The translations under genes were made by a program, and so were the position numbers. Under the pieces are notes generated by a model. It was not told where the DNA came from and made no database searches. It worked only from the letters and a program-made list of their open reading frames with translations. DNA of 8,170 nucleotides from Actinomycetes bacterium (GTDB taxonomy: Bacteria; Actinomycetota; Acidimicrobiia; Acidimicrobiales; Acidimicrobiaceae): positions 1 to 8,170 of the forward strand of contig JAJYVK010000060.1 of NCBI GenBank assembly GCA_021792075.1. Reading direction: 5' to 3'. The first letter of the stretch is position 1; every line of letters starts with the position of its first letter. Below are positions 1 to 5,972 of this stretch, in pieces.

Positions 1-1079
1 TCTACTGGTGCACCGCTGACATCGGCTGGGTGACGGGCCACAGCTACATCGTTTATGGTCCGCTTGCCAACGGAACCACATCCGTACTCTACGAGGGCGT
101 TCCTAACTACCCAGACAAGGATCGCTATTGGGAGATCATCGAGAAGTACAAGGTGACCCAACTCTACACGGCGCCGACTTCGATAAGGACCTTTATGAAA
201 TGGGGCACGGAGTATCCGGAGCGCCATGACCTGTCGTCGCTTAGATTGATCGGAACGGTCGGAGAGCCGATCAACCCCGAGGCATGGATCTGGTACAACA
301 GCTACATTGGTGGTGGAAGGACCCCAATAGTTGACACATGGTGGCAGACTGAAACAGGCCACATCATGATCTCACCGCTACCTGGAGTGACAACCACCAA
401 ACCAGGTTCGGCGACCGTGCCTCTTCCGGGAATAGGTGCGGACATCGTAGACGAGGAGGGAAACCATGTTCCCCTCGGCGGAGGCGGTTACCTAGTTCTA
501 ACCCACCCATGGCCAGGCATGCTGCGAACCATCTTCAAAGACCCGCAGCGCTTCGTGGACACCTATTGGGGAAGGTTCTCCAAGCCGGAGGAAAAACGCT
601 GGATCTACTTCGCTGGGGACGGCGCAAAACGAGACACCGACGGCTACTACTGGCTTCTGGGCAGGGTCGACGACGTGATGAACGTATCAGGGCACAGGAT
701 ATCAACGCTTGAGGTTGAATCCGCGTTGGTCGACCACCAAGACGTGGCCGAAGCAGCCGTTGTAGGGCGCAACGATCCGATAACCGGGCAGGCAATAGCC
801 GCCTTCGTCACATTGAAGGGCCATGTCCAGGGCAACGAGCGGTTAATCGGCGAGCTTCGCGATCACGTGGCTGCCAAGATCGGCAAAATAGCAAGACCCG
901 CATCCATCGTCTTCACGGATGAACTGCCTAAGACACGTTCTGGAAAGATTATGCGCAGACTACTAAGAGACATCTCCGAGCAAAGGCAGCTGGGTGATGT
1001 AACGACGCTGGCAAATGCTGACGTCGTAAAAGATATTGCAGAAAGAGCTGCGGCTGCGACGACCTCTCAGGAGGATTGA
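1..1079 (+). CDS. acs: Acetyl-CoA synthetase, AMP-forming, C-terminal part (5' truncated by window edge)
   Basis: It activates acetate with ATP to acetyl-adenylate and then transfers the acetyl group to CoA, in the cytosol. The open frame runs from base 3 to a TGA stop. The visible 358 residues are about the last 55% of a protein that is usually near 650 residues. The fragment opens with [15 protein letters not shown], typical of Acs. Next comes the adenylation core motif [10 protein letters not shown]; its tryptophan pair is the feature that narrows the acyl pocket to acetate in Acs. Then follow [20 protein letters not shown] and [12 protein letters not shown] (hinge and C-terminal domain), and [11 protein letters not shown]. 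The lysine of the last motif (codon at 945-947) is the catalytic lysine that protein acetyltransferases modify in many bacteria. The GTG at base 30 is internal and is not a start. The acetate transporter downstream supports an acetate-use role. Propionyl-CoA synthetase is the nearest alternative but fits less well. Confidence 0.96.
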   Translation, partial: YWCTADIGWVTGHSYIVYGPLANGTTSVLYEGVPNYPDKDRYWEIIEKYKVTQLYTAPTSIRTFMKWGTEYPERHDLSSLRLIGTVGEPINPEAWIWYNSYIGGGRTPIVDTWWQTETGHIMISPLPGVTTTKPGSATVPLPGIGADIVDEEGNHVPLGGGGYLVLTHPWPGMLRTIFKDPQRFVDTYWGRFSKPEEKRWIYFAGDGAKRDTDGYYWLLGRVDDVMNVSGHRISTLEVESALVDHQDVAEAAVVGRNDPITGQAIAAFVTLKGHVQGNERLIGELRDHVAAKIGKIARPASIVFTDELPKTRSGKIMRRLLRDISEQRQLGDVTTLANADVVKDIAERAAAATTSQED

Positions 1080-1207
1080 CATAGCAACTTTTCGTCTCAA
1101 GCGTCTGAAAGACAAATATGAGGCCATCTAAAGATCTAACCCGAATGCGCATCGGCGCACATAATCTGGGTACTTTTCCTTGGTGCCCAGCAGATTGCAA
1201 TACACTC

Positions 1208-1222
1208 CCAAGACAGTCTTGG
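1208..1222. promoter_or_regulatory. Perfect 15-bp palindrome upstream of satP, candidate operator
   Basis: CCAAGAC and GTCTTGG are exact reverse complements around a single central A. The site ends 25 bases before the chosen satP start. A weak -10-like TACACT lies at 1201-1206, with a -35-like TTGGTG at 1180-1185 and a short 15-base spacer. If these are real, the palindrome covers the transcription start, a position expected for a repressor. I cannot name the regulator. The rest of the 168-base acs-satP gap shows only a 5-bp hairpin (TGCGC/GCGCA, 1146-1159) without a T-run. Confidence 0.45.
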
Positions 1223-1234
1223 TCGAGACAAAAT

Positions 1235-1241
1235 GAAAGGA
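1235..1241 (+). promoter_or_regulatory. Ribosome binding site that decides the satP start
   Basis: GAAAGGA sits with AGGA at 1238-1241, six bases before the ATG at 1248. The in-frame ATG at 1233 overlaps this element and has no purine-rich site of its own upstream (GGTCGAGACAAA), so 1248 is the better start. Confidence 0.65.
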
Positions 1242-1247
1242 ATCAGT

Positions 1248-1844
1248 ATGGCGGATAACACCCCGGCCATTGCAGATCCAGCATCATTGGGGCTAGCTGG
1301 CTTTGGAATGACCACGTTCGTTCTCAGCGTATTCAATGCTGGGATACTGCATCTAACGCTTGAAGGCGTAGTGCTGCCACTTACCATTTTCTACGGAGGA
1401 ATTGCACAGCTCCTCGCCGGAATGTGGGAATTCAAGCGAGGCAACGTATTCGGTACAGTTGCATTCACCTCATATGGCGCCTTCTGGCTTTCGTTCTGGT
1501 GGTATGTCCACTCAGTAGCAGGCGGTCTTCCGGCAGCTGAAGCCTACAAGGCAACGGGTCTCTTCCTTTTGGCATGGACCATCTTTACAGCCATAATGAC
1601 CATCGCAGCATTCGGCCTCAACGGGGTTATAAGGACCCTGTTCGTGGTCCTTCTCATTACGTTTATCCTTCTTGTAATCGGGGTCTATGCAACCGGCACA
1701 GGCACCTCACTTGACATCTGGACCAAGATCGGCGGTTGGGCAGGAATCGTGACCGCATTGATCGCATGGTACGGAGTCGCTGGCGGGGTGGTCAATTCGG
1801 TGTACGGCAGAGAGGCGATACCGATGTTCGCAAAGAAGAGCTAG
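1248..1844 (+). CDS. satP: Acetate uptake transporter, GPR1/FUN34/YaaH (SatP) family
   Basis: This is a cytoplasmic-membrane protein that, in this family, imports acetate and related monocarboxylates with protons. With the ATG at 1248 it has 198 residues, close to the roughly 190 of E. coli SatP. Six hydrophobic segments are visible at about 14-34, 41-60, 67-88, 103-123, 128-148 and 162-183, as the family requires. Family signatures are LGLAGFGMTTFVLS (14-27), YGGIAQLLAGMWEFKRGN (49-66) and FGTVAFTSYGAFWLSFWW (68-85). The N-terminal family motif, usually NPAPLGL, reads DPASLGL here (10-16), so the asparagine and the second proline are replaced. The gene follows acs on the same strand after 168 bases, probably with its own promoter. 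A 203-residue version starting at ATG 1233 is possible but has a worse ribosome site. Confidence 0.93.
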   Translation: MADNTPAIADPASLGLAGFGMTTFVLSVFNAGILHLTLEGVVLPLTIFYGGIAQLLAGMWEFKRGNVFGTVAFTSYGAFWLSFWWYVHSVAGGLPAAEAYKATGLFLLAWTIFTAIMTIAAFGLNGVIRTLFVVLLITFILLVIGVYATGTGTSLDIWTKIGGWAGIVTALIAWYGVAGGVVNSVYGREAIPMFAKKS

Positions 1845-1859
1845 CCCTAGAATGCTTTC

Positions 1860-1893
1860 GACAAGCGGCCCTCAAAAAGATGGGCCGCTTGTC
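1860..1893. terminator. Strong hairpin between convergent satP and the 89-codon gene
   Basis: GACAAGCGGCCC (1860-1871) pairs perfectly with GGGCCGCTTGTC (1882-1893) over 12 bp, with a 10-base A-rich loop. It lies 16 bases after the satP stop and 11 bases beyond the stop of the convergent small gene. There is no clean T-run: a short TTTATT follows about 10 bases later on the + strand, and none follows on the - strand. It may be a bidirectional terminator or an mRNA 3' stabiliser. Confidence 0.6.
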
Positions 1894-1903
1894 ATCTGGC
1901 CCT

Positions 1904-2173
1904 TTATTCGCGATTTAGAAGGGCAGCCGCTGCAACTTCAAAAGGCGTTCCAGCCACGTGCACACCGATCTTCTCCTTGGAATCCGCGCTCGCGTCCGAC
2001 TCTAGGTAGTAGCCGATGGCCTCGAGAAGGCCGTAGTTCACACCGGCTTCATCAAGAGTCATGGCCTGAGTGAGCAATGAATGCGCCTGACGGATATTAC
2101 CGTTCGAGACGGCCTCCAAGAGTCTGAAGATAACAGTCACTGCCTCCCGCTGGGCCATGCCCCTTGAAACCAC
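1904..2173 (-). CDS. Small hypothetical protein, 89 residues, last gene of the hemW cluster
   Basis: I do not recognise this protein. The chosen GTG start at 2173 is preceded by GGAGGT (2180-2185) at six bases, an excellent site, and lies 27 bases after the hemW stop. The frame extends upstream to a TTG at 2194, which lacks a good site; a later ATG (codon 6 from the GTG) has AAGGGG only one base away. The product is soluble, mostly helical-looking and acidic, with no signal peptide, membrane segment, cysteines or catalytic motif. The stretch REAVTVIFRLLEAVSNGNIR followed by QAHSLLTQAMTLDEAGVNYG has an alternating leucine/alanine pattern that suggests a small helical bundle, perhaps for protein binding. 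Its strong ribosome site and tight position behind hemW argue that it is a real gene. Function unknown. Confidence 0.7.
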   Translation of the reverse strand: MVSRGMAQREAVTVIFRLLEAVSNGNIRQAHSLLTQAMTLDEAGVNYGLLEAIGYYLESDASADSKEKIGVHVAGTPFEVAAAALLNRE

Positions 2174-2179
2174 TCGAAA

Positions 2180-2185
2180 ACCTCC
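2180..2185 (-). promoter_or_regulatory. Consensus Shine-Dalgarno for the 89-codon gene
   Basis: On the - strand the sequence reads GGAGGT, six bases, then GTG. This moves the start from the upstream in-frame TTG (2194) to the GTG at 2173 and is the best ribosome site in the - strand cluster. Confidence 0.7.
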
Positions 2186-2200
2186 GATGATCAACCGCCT

Positions 2201-3382
2201 CTAAGGTGTTACCGCAGACTGCTGAGACGCACGCACATTTTTAGCCTCAACCGGATCGAGGCTTTGGTATTTTTCCAGTTCATCTGTGCCGACCAAAGAC
2301 GGATCAAGCCTTAGGGCCACCTGATTTGCCAGCAGGCGCCCTTTCAGGGTAAGCGTAGTGGTGCCGCCTGAATCAAAGCACAAGGGCTCAATCTCTTCGA
2401 ATCCTCTGATCGCCTGAGTAGGCACACCGACACACGTCCTGAGAAGCAGTTCCAACGCTTCAAGCCTCTTCTCCTGCGGCATCAGCTCCTCCGAACCTGC
2501 AATTGGATCGCCACCGCCGACTATGGCCGAAAGATAGCGGCTGATATTGAAGATGTTCCAGCTCCGTCTGGAGTCGAGGTGCGAGTGAGCCGAGCACCCG
2601 GCTCCTATGTACTCCCCCTGCATCCAGTAGTTCCAATTGTGCCTCGAATGATGGCCAGGCATTGACCAGTTGGAGATCTCGTACCACTCCATCCCTGCCC
2701 GAGCCAGCATTGCATCGATGACCTGATAAGCATCAGCTTGGTAGTCCTCGTTCGGATGGCGGCTGCCATCTCTTGCTAGAGGAGTGCTCTTTTCGACCGT
2801 CAAAGCATATGCAGAAACATGAGACGGCGCAGGCGACAGCGCCAACACCTTCATTATGCTCTCCTCTAAAGTCGATATGGTCTCAGCGGCTGCGCCATAG
2901 ATCAAATCCACCGAGTAGTCCTCGATGCCAGCCTCGCCTATTGAATCGACGGCCCTAAGGATCGCAGTTGGCTCGTGGTCTCTCCCCAGCGACCTCAAGA
3001 CCTCCTTCGAAAAACTCTGCAAGCCAAGCGAGATCCGGTTCACCCCAGAATCTCTGTAAATCATCAAACCTTCTGAGGTGGTCGACTCCGGATTGCACTC
3101 TATAGTAACCTCCGCTCCCGAGCTGAGGCTGATTTCGCTGATGACCCTCGCGATTTGGCGGGGAGGAATGACAGACGGAGTGCCGCCGCCTATGTAAAGG
3201 CTGTCGACGCGGGATAGTTCTCCCCTGGAACGCCTCCATCTCAGTTCTCCAAGCAAGGCCTCAATATAGTCGTCCATCTGTGCCTCGGCGCCGGCCCAGG
3301 TGGCAAAGGCACAGTAGTCGCATCTTGAGACACAGAAGGGAATATGAACGTAAAGGCCCCGGAAAGAAGTCACTTTTTCCAA
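2201..3382 (-). CDS. hemW: HemW, radical SAM heme chaperone (formerly 'oxygen-independent coproporphyrinogen III oxidase-like')
   Basis: HemW proteins are cytosolic radical-SAM relatives of HemN that bind heme and are thought to deliver it to target proteins, not to oxidise coproporphyrinogen. Near the N-terminus HIPFCVSRCDYCAF carries the CX3CX2C cluster ligands (C17, C21, C24). The position after CxF is alanine/threonine, not the fourth cysteine of true HemN, which supports HemW. Other family marks are YIGGGTPS (63-70, SAM binding) and HNWNYW (248-253), followed by a GAGCSAHS segment. The length of 393 residues is normal. The listed start is TTG at 3382, which has no clear ribosome site; a GTG three codons later, behind TTTGGA and five A's, is an alternative. 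It lies 45 bases downstream of the BldD-like gene, so co-transcription is likely. Many databases mislabel this family as HemN. Confidence 0.93.
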   Translation of the reverse strand: MEKVTSFRGLYVHIPFCVSRCDYCAFATWAGAEAQMDDYIEALLGELRWRRSRGELSRVDSLYIGGGTPSVIPPRQIARVISEISLSSGAEVTIECNPESTTSEGLMIYRDSGVNRISLGLQSFSKEVLRSLGRDHEPTAILRAVDSIGEAGIEDYSVDLIYGAAAETISTLEESIMKVLALSPAPSHVSAYALTVEKSTPLARDGSRHPNEDYQADAYQVIDAMLARAGMEWYEISNWSMPGHHSRHNWNYWMQGEYIGAGCSAHSHLDSRRSWNIFNISRYLSAIVGGGDPIAGSEELMPQEKRLEALELLLRTCVGVPTQAIRGFEEIEPLCFDSGGTTTLTLKGRLLANQVALRLDPSLVGTDELEKYQSLDPVEAKNVRASQQSAVTP

Positions 3383-3395
3383 ACTAGATCATCAA

Positions 3396-3419
3396 GAGTC
3401 GCATAGGCATCATCGACTC
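3396..3419. other. Inverted repeat between the bldD-like gene and hemW
   Basis: GAGTCG (3396-3401) pairs with CGACTC (3414-3419) across a 12-base loop. The pairing can extend through ATCAA (3391-3395) and TTGAT (3424-3428) if a 4-base bulge is allowed. No T-run follows on either strand, so it is not a classical terminator. It could be an mRNA processing or stability element, or chance. Confidence 0.35.
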
Positions 3420-3427
3420 GTCGTTGA

Positions 3428-4024
3428 TCAGTGCAAGATTCTAAGGCCCAAATCCTCAAGCCTTTTCGCCATCTCCTCGGCAGTCAGCTCGAACAAGCAG
3501 GCCAACACCTTGAGATCCTCATGGCGAATGGTGATCATCCGTCCGTTGAAGTCCTGTCTTTGCACCTGGATCATGGAAAGGTATCTTCTCAAAAGGTCCT
3601 TCTCCGGGCCTTCCATCAAATTGAGCTTGATCAGATCTATCGTCACCTTGATGCTCGGCTCGATAATTGGCGGCCTGCGCTCCTCGCTAGGCGTAACGGA
3701 AAACGACTCGACAACCTCCTCCAGGCCGGTTCCCGACACAGAGAAATTGACAAGGGGCGCTATTGGGGCCTTCGGCGCAACTTGCTTGGGAAGCAACTGG
3801 TCTACCGGCACGTCATAGAGTTCAGCAAGACGCTGCAGCCTCGGTACTGAGATCGATCGCTCTCCCCTCTCATAGGCACCCAGAACACTCGCTTTGAACT
3901 CCTGATTCGATGCCTCCTCCACTGCATGGAGTGAAAGGTGCTTCTGCTTACGAACCGAACGGAGCCGAAGCCCCACTTTTCTCGCATAACCGTCAAATAC
4001 TTCTTCGTCCTCGTTCACAGCCAT
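3428..4024 (-). CDS. bldD: BldD-like XRE-family regulator with a cyclic-di-GMP binding motif
   Basis: It is a DNA-binding transcriptional regulator. With the ATG at 4024 it has 198 residues. Residues 13-79 form an XRE helix-turn-helix very like BldD (YARKVGLRLRSVRKQKHLSL, then GAYERGERSISVPRLQRLAELYDVPVDQLLP). Residues 80-125 are a proline-rich linker that looks longer than in Streptomyces BldD (about 167 residues in all, from memory). Residues 126-198 match the BldD C-terminal domain, and RQD (156-158), eight residues, RHED (167-170) fits the RXD-X8-RXXD signature by which BldD binds cyclic-di-GMP and dimerises. In Streptomyces the loaded form represses developmental genes; the targets here are unknown. 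The start is uncertain: GTG at 4075 and ATG at 4069 are in frame, and none has a clear Shine-Dalgarno. The gene sits between rsmE and hemW on the same strand. Confidence 0.9.
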   Translation of the reverse strand: MAVNEDEEVFDGYARKVGLRLRSVRKQKHLSLHAVEEASNQEFKASVLGAYERGERSISVPRLQRLAELYDVPVDQLLPKQVAPKAPIAPLVNFSVSGTGLEEVVESFSVTPSEERRPPIIEPSIKVTIDLIKLNLMEGPEKDLLRRYLSMIQVQRQDFNGRMITIRHEDLKVLACLFELTAEEMAKRLEDLGLRILH

Positions 4025-4072
4025 TAGTTTTAGTCGAGTACCACCCCTTGTCCCGCATTGGCCAGGCATGAC

Positions 4073-4087
4073 CACTATTAGTGACTA
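4073..4087. promoter_or_regulatory. Overlapping palindromes upstream of bldD-like gene, candidate autoregulatory site
   Basis: CACTATTAGTG (4073-4083) is a perfect palindrome around one T, and TAGTGACTA (4079-4087) is a second that overlaps it. The first keeps the AC...GT core and one flanking A of the BldD box as I recall it (about six of nine conserved positions). It lies about 50 bases upstream of the ATG at 4024 and between rsmE and the regulator gene. Autoregulation is inference. Confidence 0.35.
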
Positions 4088-4104
4088 CTCGAAATAATTC
4101 CCAT

Positions 4105-4842
4105 CTAACCTAAAAGTCCTGCTCGCTGCAGTGACAGCACACCTGACACAACGACGGCAGCTGTCTCAGAACGAAGAATATTCCTACCAAGATCAATTTT
4201 CTGCGAGAATAGCTCCAGTTCAGAACGGGTAAATCCCCCTTCAGGTCCAACTGCAACCGTAGTGCCCAGTTCCAACATAGAATCACCACCGAGAGTGCAC
4301 ACGCCACTCGTAGGGTAGATCGCAGCGAAACTCTCCAGGCTCATGAGCGGTTCAAGTATCGGAAGAAATGCCGCACGACTTTGCATCCCCGCCTCCTTCA
4401 CCACCTTCTGAAGCCTGGCGAGTTCCCGGCCGCCCTCTTCCAGGCCCGCCTGCCTTGTCGAAGAGAACTGGGAATGAAGCAGACATACCCTATCGACCCC
4501 AAGCTCCGTCATCTTTTGTAGCGCCCAACTGGCCCGATCGAGAGAGGGCAGACAGAAGCCAATGACTATGGGTGGCTCCTCTCTCGCCTCTGAAAAGACC
4601 TCGCTGGTGAATTCGAGGTCTAAGAGCTTTCTTCCACGGCCCTTATCTCCAAGGCGCAGAACAGCCGTCCTCCAGCCTCCACGGCCGTCACCCAAAGTGA
4701 TCGGGTCACCGGATCTCAACCGCCGCACTGTGCCGAGGTGGTGCTGGTCCTCCTCGGCCAGCTCAACCGTGGTAATGTCATCGACAATGACATGAGCGAC
4801 TCCGGATAACGCCAGTATCTGCCTCCCTGATCCGGAAAGCAT
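4105..4842 (-). CDS. rsmE: RsmE, 16S rRNA (uracil-1498-N3)-methyltransferase
   Basis: RsmE is a SPOUT-class methyltransferase that uses SAM to methylate N3 of U1498 of 16S rRNA in the assembled small subunit. The N-terminal PUA-like part contains HVIVDD and HHLGTVRRLRSGDPITLGDGRG. The C-terminal trefoil-knot domain contains QKMTELGVDR, KEAGMQSRAAFLPIL, VGPEGGFTRSELE (198 onward) and LGRNILRSETA (218-228), which form the SAM-binding knot. The length of 245 is normal. The ATG at 4842 starts four bases after the dnaJ stop and has no ribosome site, so it would rely on translational coupling. A GGGAGG lies inside the frame (4822-4827), six bases before a CTG at 4815, which would give a protein opening nearer the conserved HVIVD, as is usual for RsmE. 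The gene is in the hrcA-dnaJ operon, a common position for it. Confidence 0.94.
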   Translation of the reverse strand: MLSGSGRQILALSGVAHVIVDDITTVELAEEDQHHLGTVRRLRSGDPITLGDGRGGWRTAVLRLGDKGRGRKLLDLEFTSEVFSEAREEPPIVIGFCLPSLDRASWALQKMTELGVDRVCLLHSQFSSTRQAGLEEGGRELARLQKVVKEAGMQSRAAFLPILEPLMSLESFAAIYPTSGVCTLGGDSMLELGTTVAVGPEGGFTRSELELFSQKIDLGRNILRSETAAVVVSGVLSLQRAGLLG

Positions 4843-4846
4843 ACTG

Positions 4847-5965
4847 TTACTTGAATGCCGACTTGATCTTGGAGAAGATACCGTGATCCTTGTCGGCTAC
4901 CTCTTCCCCCCTGATCTCGGCGATTCTTCTGAAGAGCTCGTCTTGTTCGGCATCGAGGTGGGCTGGAATTTCGACCTGAATGGTCACGATCAGATCACCC
5001 CTTCGTCCGCTTCCGCGAACATCTGGCACTCCTCGGCCTCTCAATCTAAACTGAGTTCCGGACTGGGTGGCTTGCGGGATCACCAGGTCCTCGATGCCAT
5101 CGAGTGTCTCAAACTCCAGCGCAGCGCCAAGAACCGCCTGGGTAAGAGGTATGGTCAGCTCGCATCTTAGGTCGTTGCCATCGCGCCTGAAACGGGGATG
5201 CGGCCTGACCCGGATCTGGACATAAAGGTCTCCCGGCAGACCGCCTCGCGGTCCCGCAGGCCCCCGACCGCCAAGTCGCAGTGTCGAGCCGCTATCGACC
5301 CCTGCGGGGATCTCGACTGAATAGGTCCTCTCCTCGGTGCGCCGACCCTCTCCGCGGCAATCCTGGCAAGGAGTTGTGATGACAGTCCCCTCACCCCGGC
5401 AGCGGTCGCAGGTAGCCGTGGTCACCATTCGGCCAAGGATGGACTGGGCCACACGTCTTACCTGGCCGGTCCCATCACATACTGGGCAGCTGCTGGCGGT
5501 GGTTCCTGGCTTTGCTCCCGAGCCTGAGCAGGTGGCGCATGTCACCGGAAGCCGAAGCGTCACGTCCTTCTGAGTTCCAAAGACGGCCTCGGTGAATGTT
5601 AGATCAACAGTGACTTCGCTGTCCGCACCCCTCTGAGGGCCTCGGCGCGGCTGCTCGAACCCCCCACCAAAGGCCGATCCGAAAAAGGCTCCAAAGATGT
5701 CATTGATACCGGCGCCAAACGGGCCCGCATCACCGGCTCCCCCACGAAGCCCTTCTTCACCATAGGTATCGTAGATGCGGCGCTTCTCCGGATCTCTCAG
5801 AGTCTCATAAGCGGTCGTTATCTCTTTGAATCTGTTCTCGAGCTCTTTGTCTCCCCCATTTGCATCTGGATGCAGCTCTCTGGCAAGGCGACGATAGGCC
5901 TTCTTGATCTCCTCATCGGATGCGTTCCTGGAAACACCTAAAAGGCTGTAATAATCGTTTGCCAC
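4847..5965 (-). CDS. dnaJ: Chaperone protein DnaJ (Hsp40), full-length type I
   Basis: DnaJ is the co-chaperone that binds unfolded proteins and stimulates the DnaK ATPase. At 372 residues it has all type-I parts in order. The J domain covers residues 4-69 with HPD at 32-34. A Gly/Phe-rich region spans about 72-103. Four complete CXXCXGXG zinc motifs lie at 143-150 (CATCSGSG), 160-167 (CPVCDGTG), 186-193 (CDRCRGEG) and 200-207 (CQDCRGEG). Two C-terminal substrate-binding sheets follow, with [18 protein letters not shown] and [20 protein letters not shown]. The start is GTG at 5965, preceded by AGGG at a suitable distance and only seven bases after the hrcA stop. This is the HrcA-linked copy (dnaJ2 type in actinobacteria); a second dnaJ with dnaK-grpE probably exists elsewhere, which cannot be seen here. 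Expression should be heat-induced through the CIRCE site upstream of hrcA. Confidence 0.97.
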   Translation of the reverse strand: MANDYYSLLGVSRNASDEEIKKAYRRLARELHPDANGGDKELENRFKEITTAYETLRDPEKRRIYDTYGEEGLRGGAGDAGPFGAGINDIFGAFFGSAFGGGFEQPRRGPQRGADSEVTVDLTFTEAVFGTQKDVTLRLPVTCATCSGSGAKPGTTASSCPVCDGTGQVRRVAQSILGRMVTTATCDRCRGEGTVITTPCQDCRGEGRRTEERTYSVEIPAGVDSGSTLRLGGRGPAGPRGGLPGDLYVQIRVRPHPRFRRDGNDLRCELTIPLTQAVLGAALEFETLDGIEDLVIPQATQSGTQFRLRGRGVPDVRGSGRRGDLIVTIQVEIPAHLDAEQDELFRRIAEIRGEEVADKDHGIFSKIKSAFK

Positions 5966-5972
5966 CTAATCC

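Noticed and set aside
1146..1159. TGCGC/GCGCA hairpin after acs as a terminator
   Set aside because: It has only five base pairs and no T-run, and lies nearly 70 bases past the stop; too weak to call.
1233..1247. Upstream ATG as the satP start
   Set aside because: It overlaps the Shine-Dalgarno of the ATG at 1248 and has no ribosome site of its own.
2201..3382. True oxygen-independent coproporphyrinogen III oxidase (HemN)
   Set aside because: The CX3CX2C motif lacks the fourth cysteine after the cluster and the length is about 390, not about 450; HemW fits better.
3431..3850. 139-codon open frame on the + strand
   Set aside because: It lies antisense over the BldD-like gene, its product has no recognisable motif, and the - strand frame has clear family features.
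4078..4104. Eight-codon leader open frame (ATG overlapping the rsmE stop, ending in TAA) before the bldD-like gene
   Set aside because: Only a weak AGG precedes it and the peptide (MGIISSSH) has no attenuation-like codon run; likely chance.
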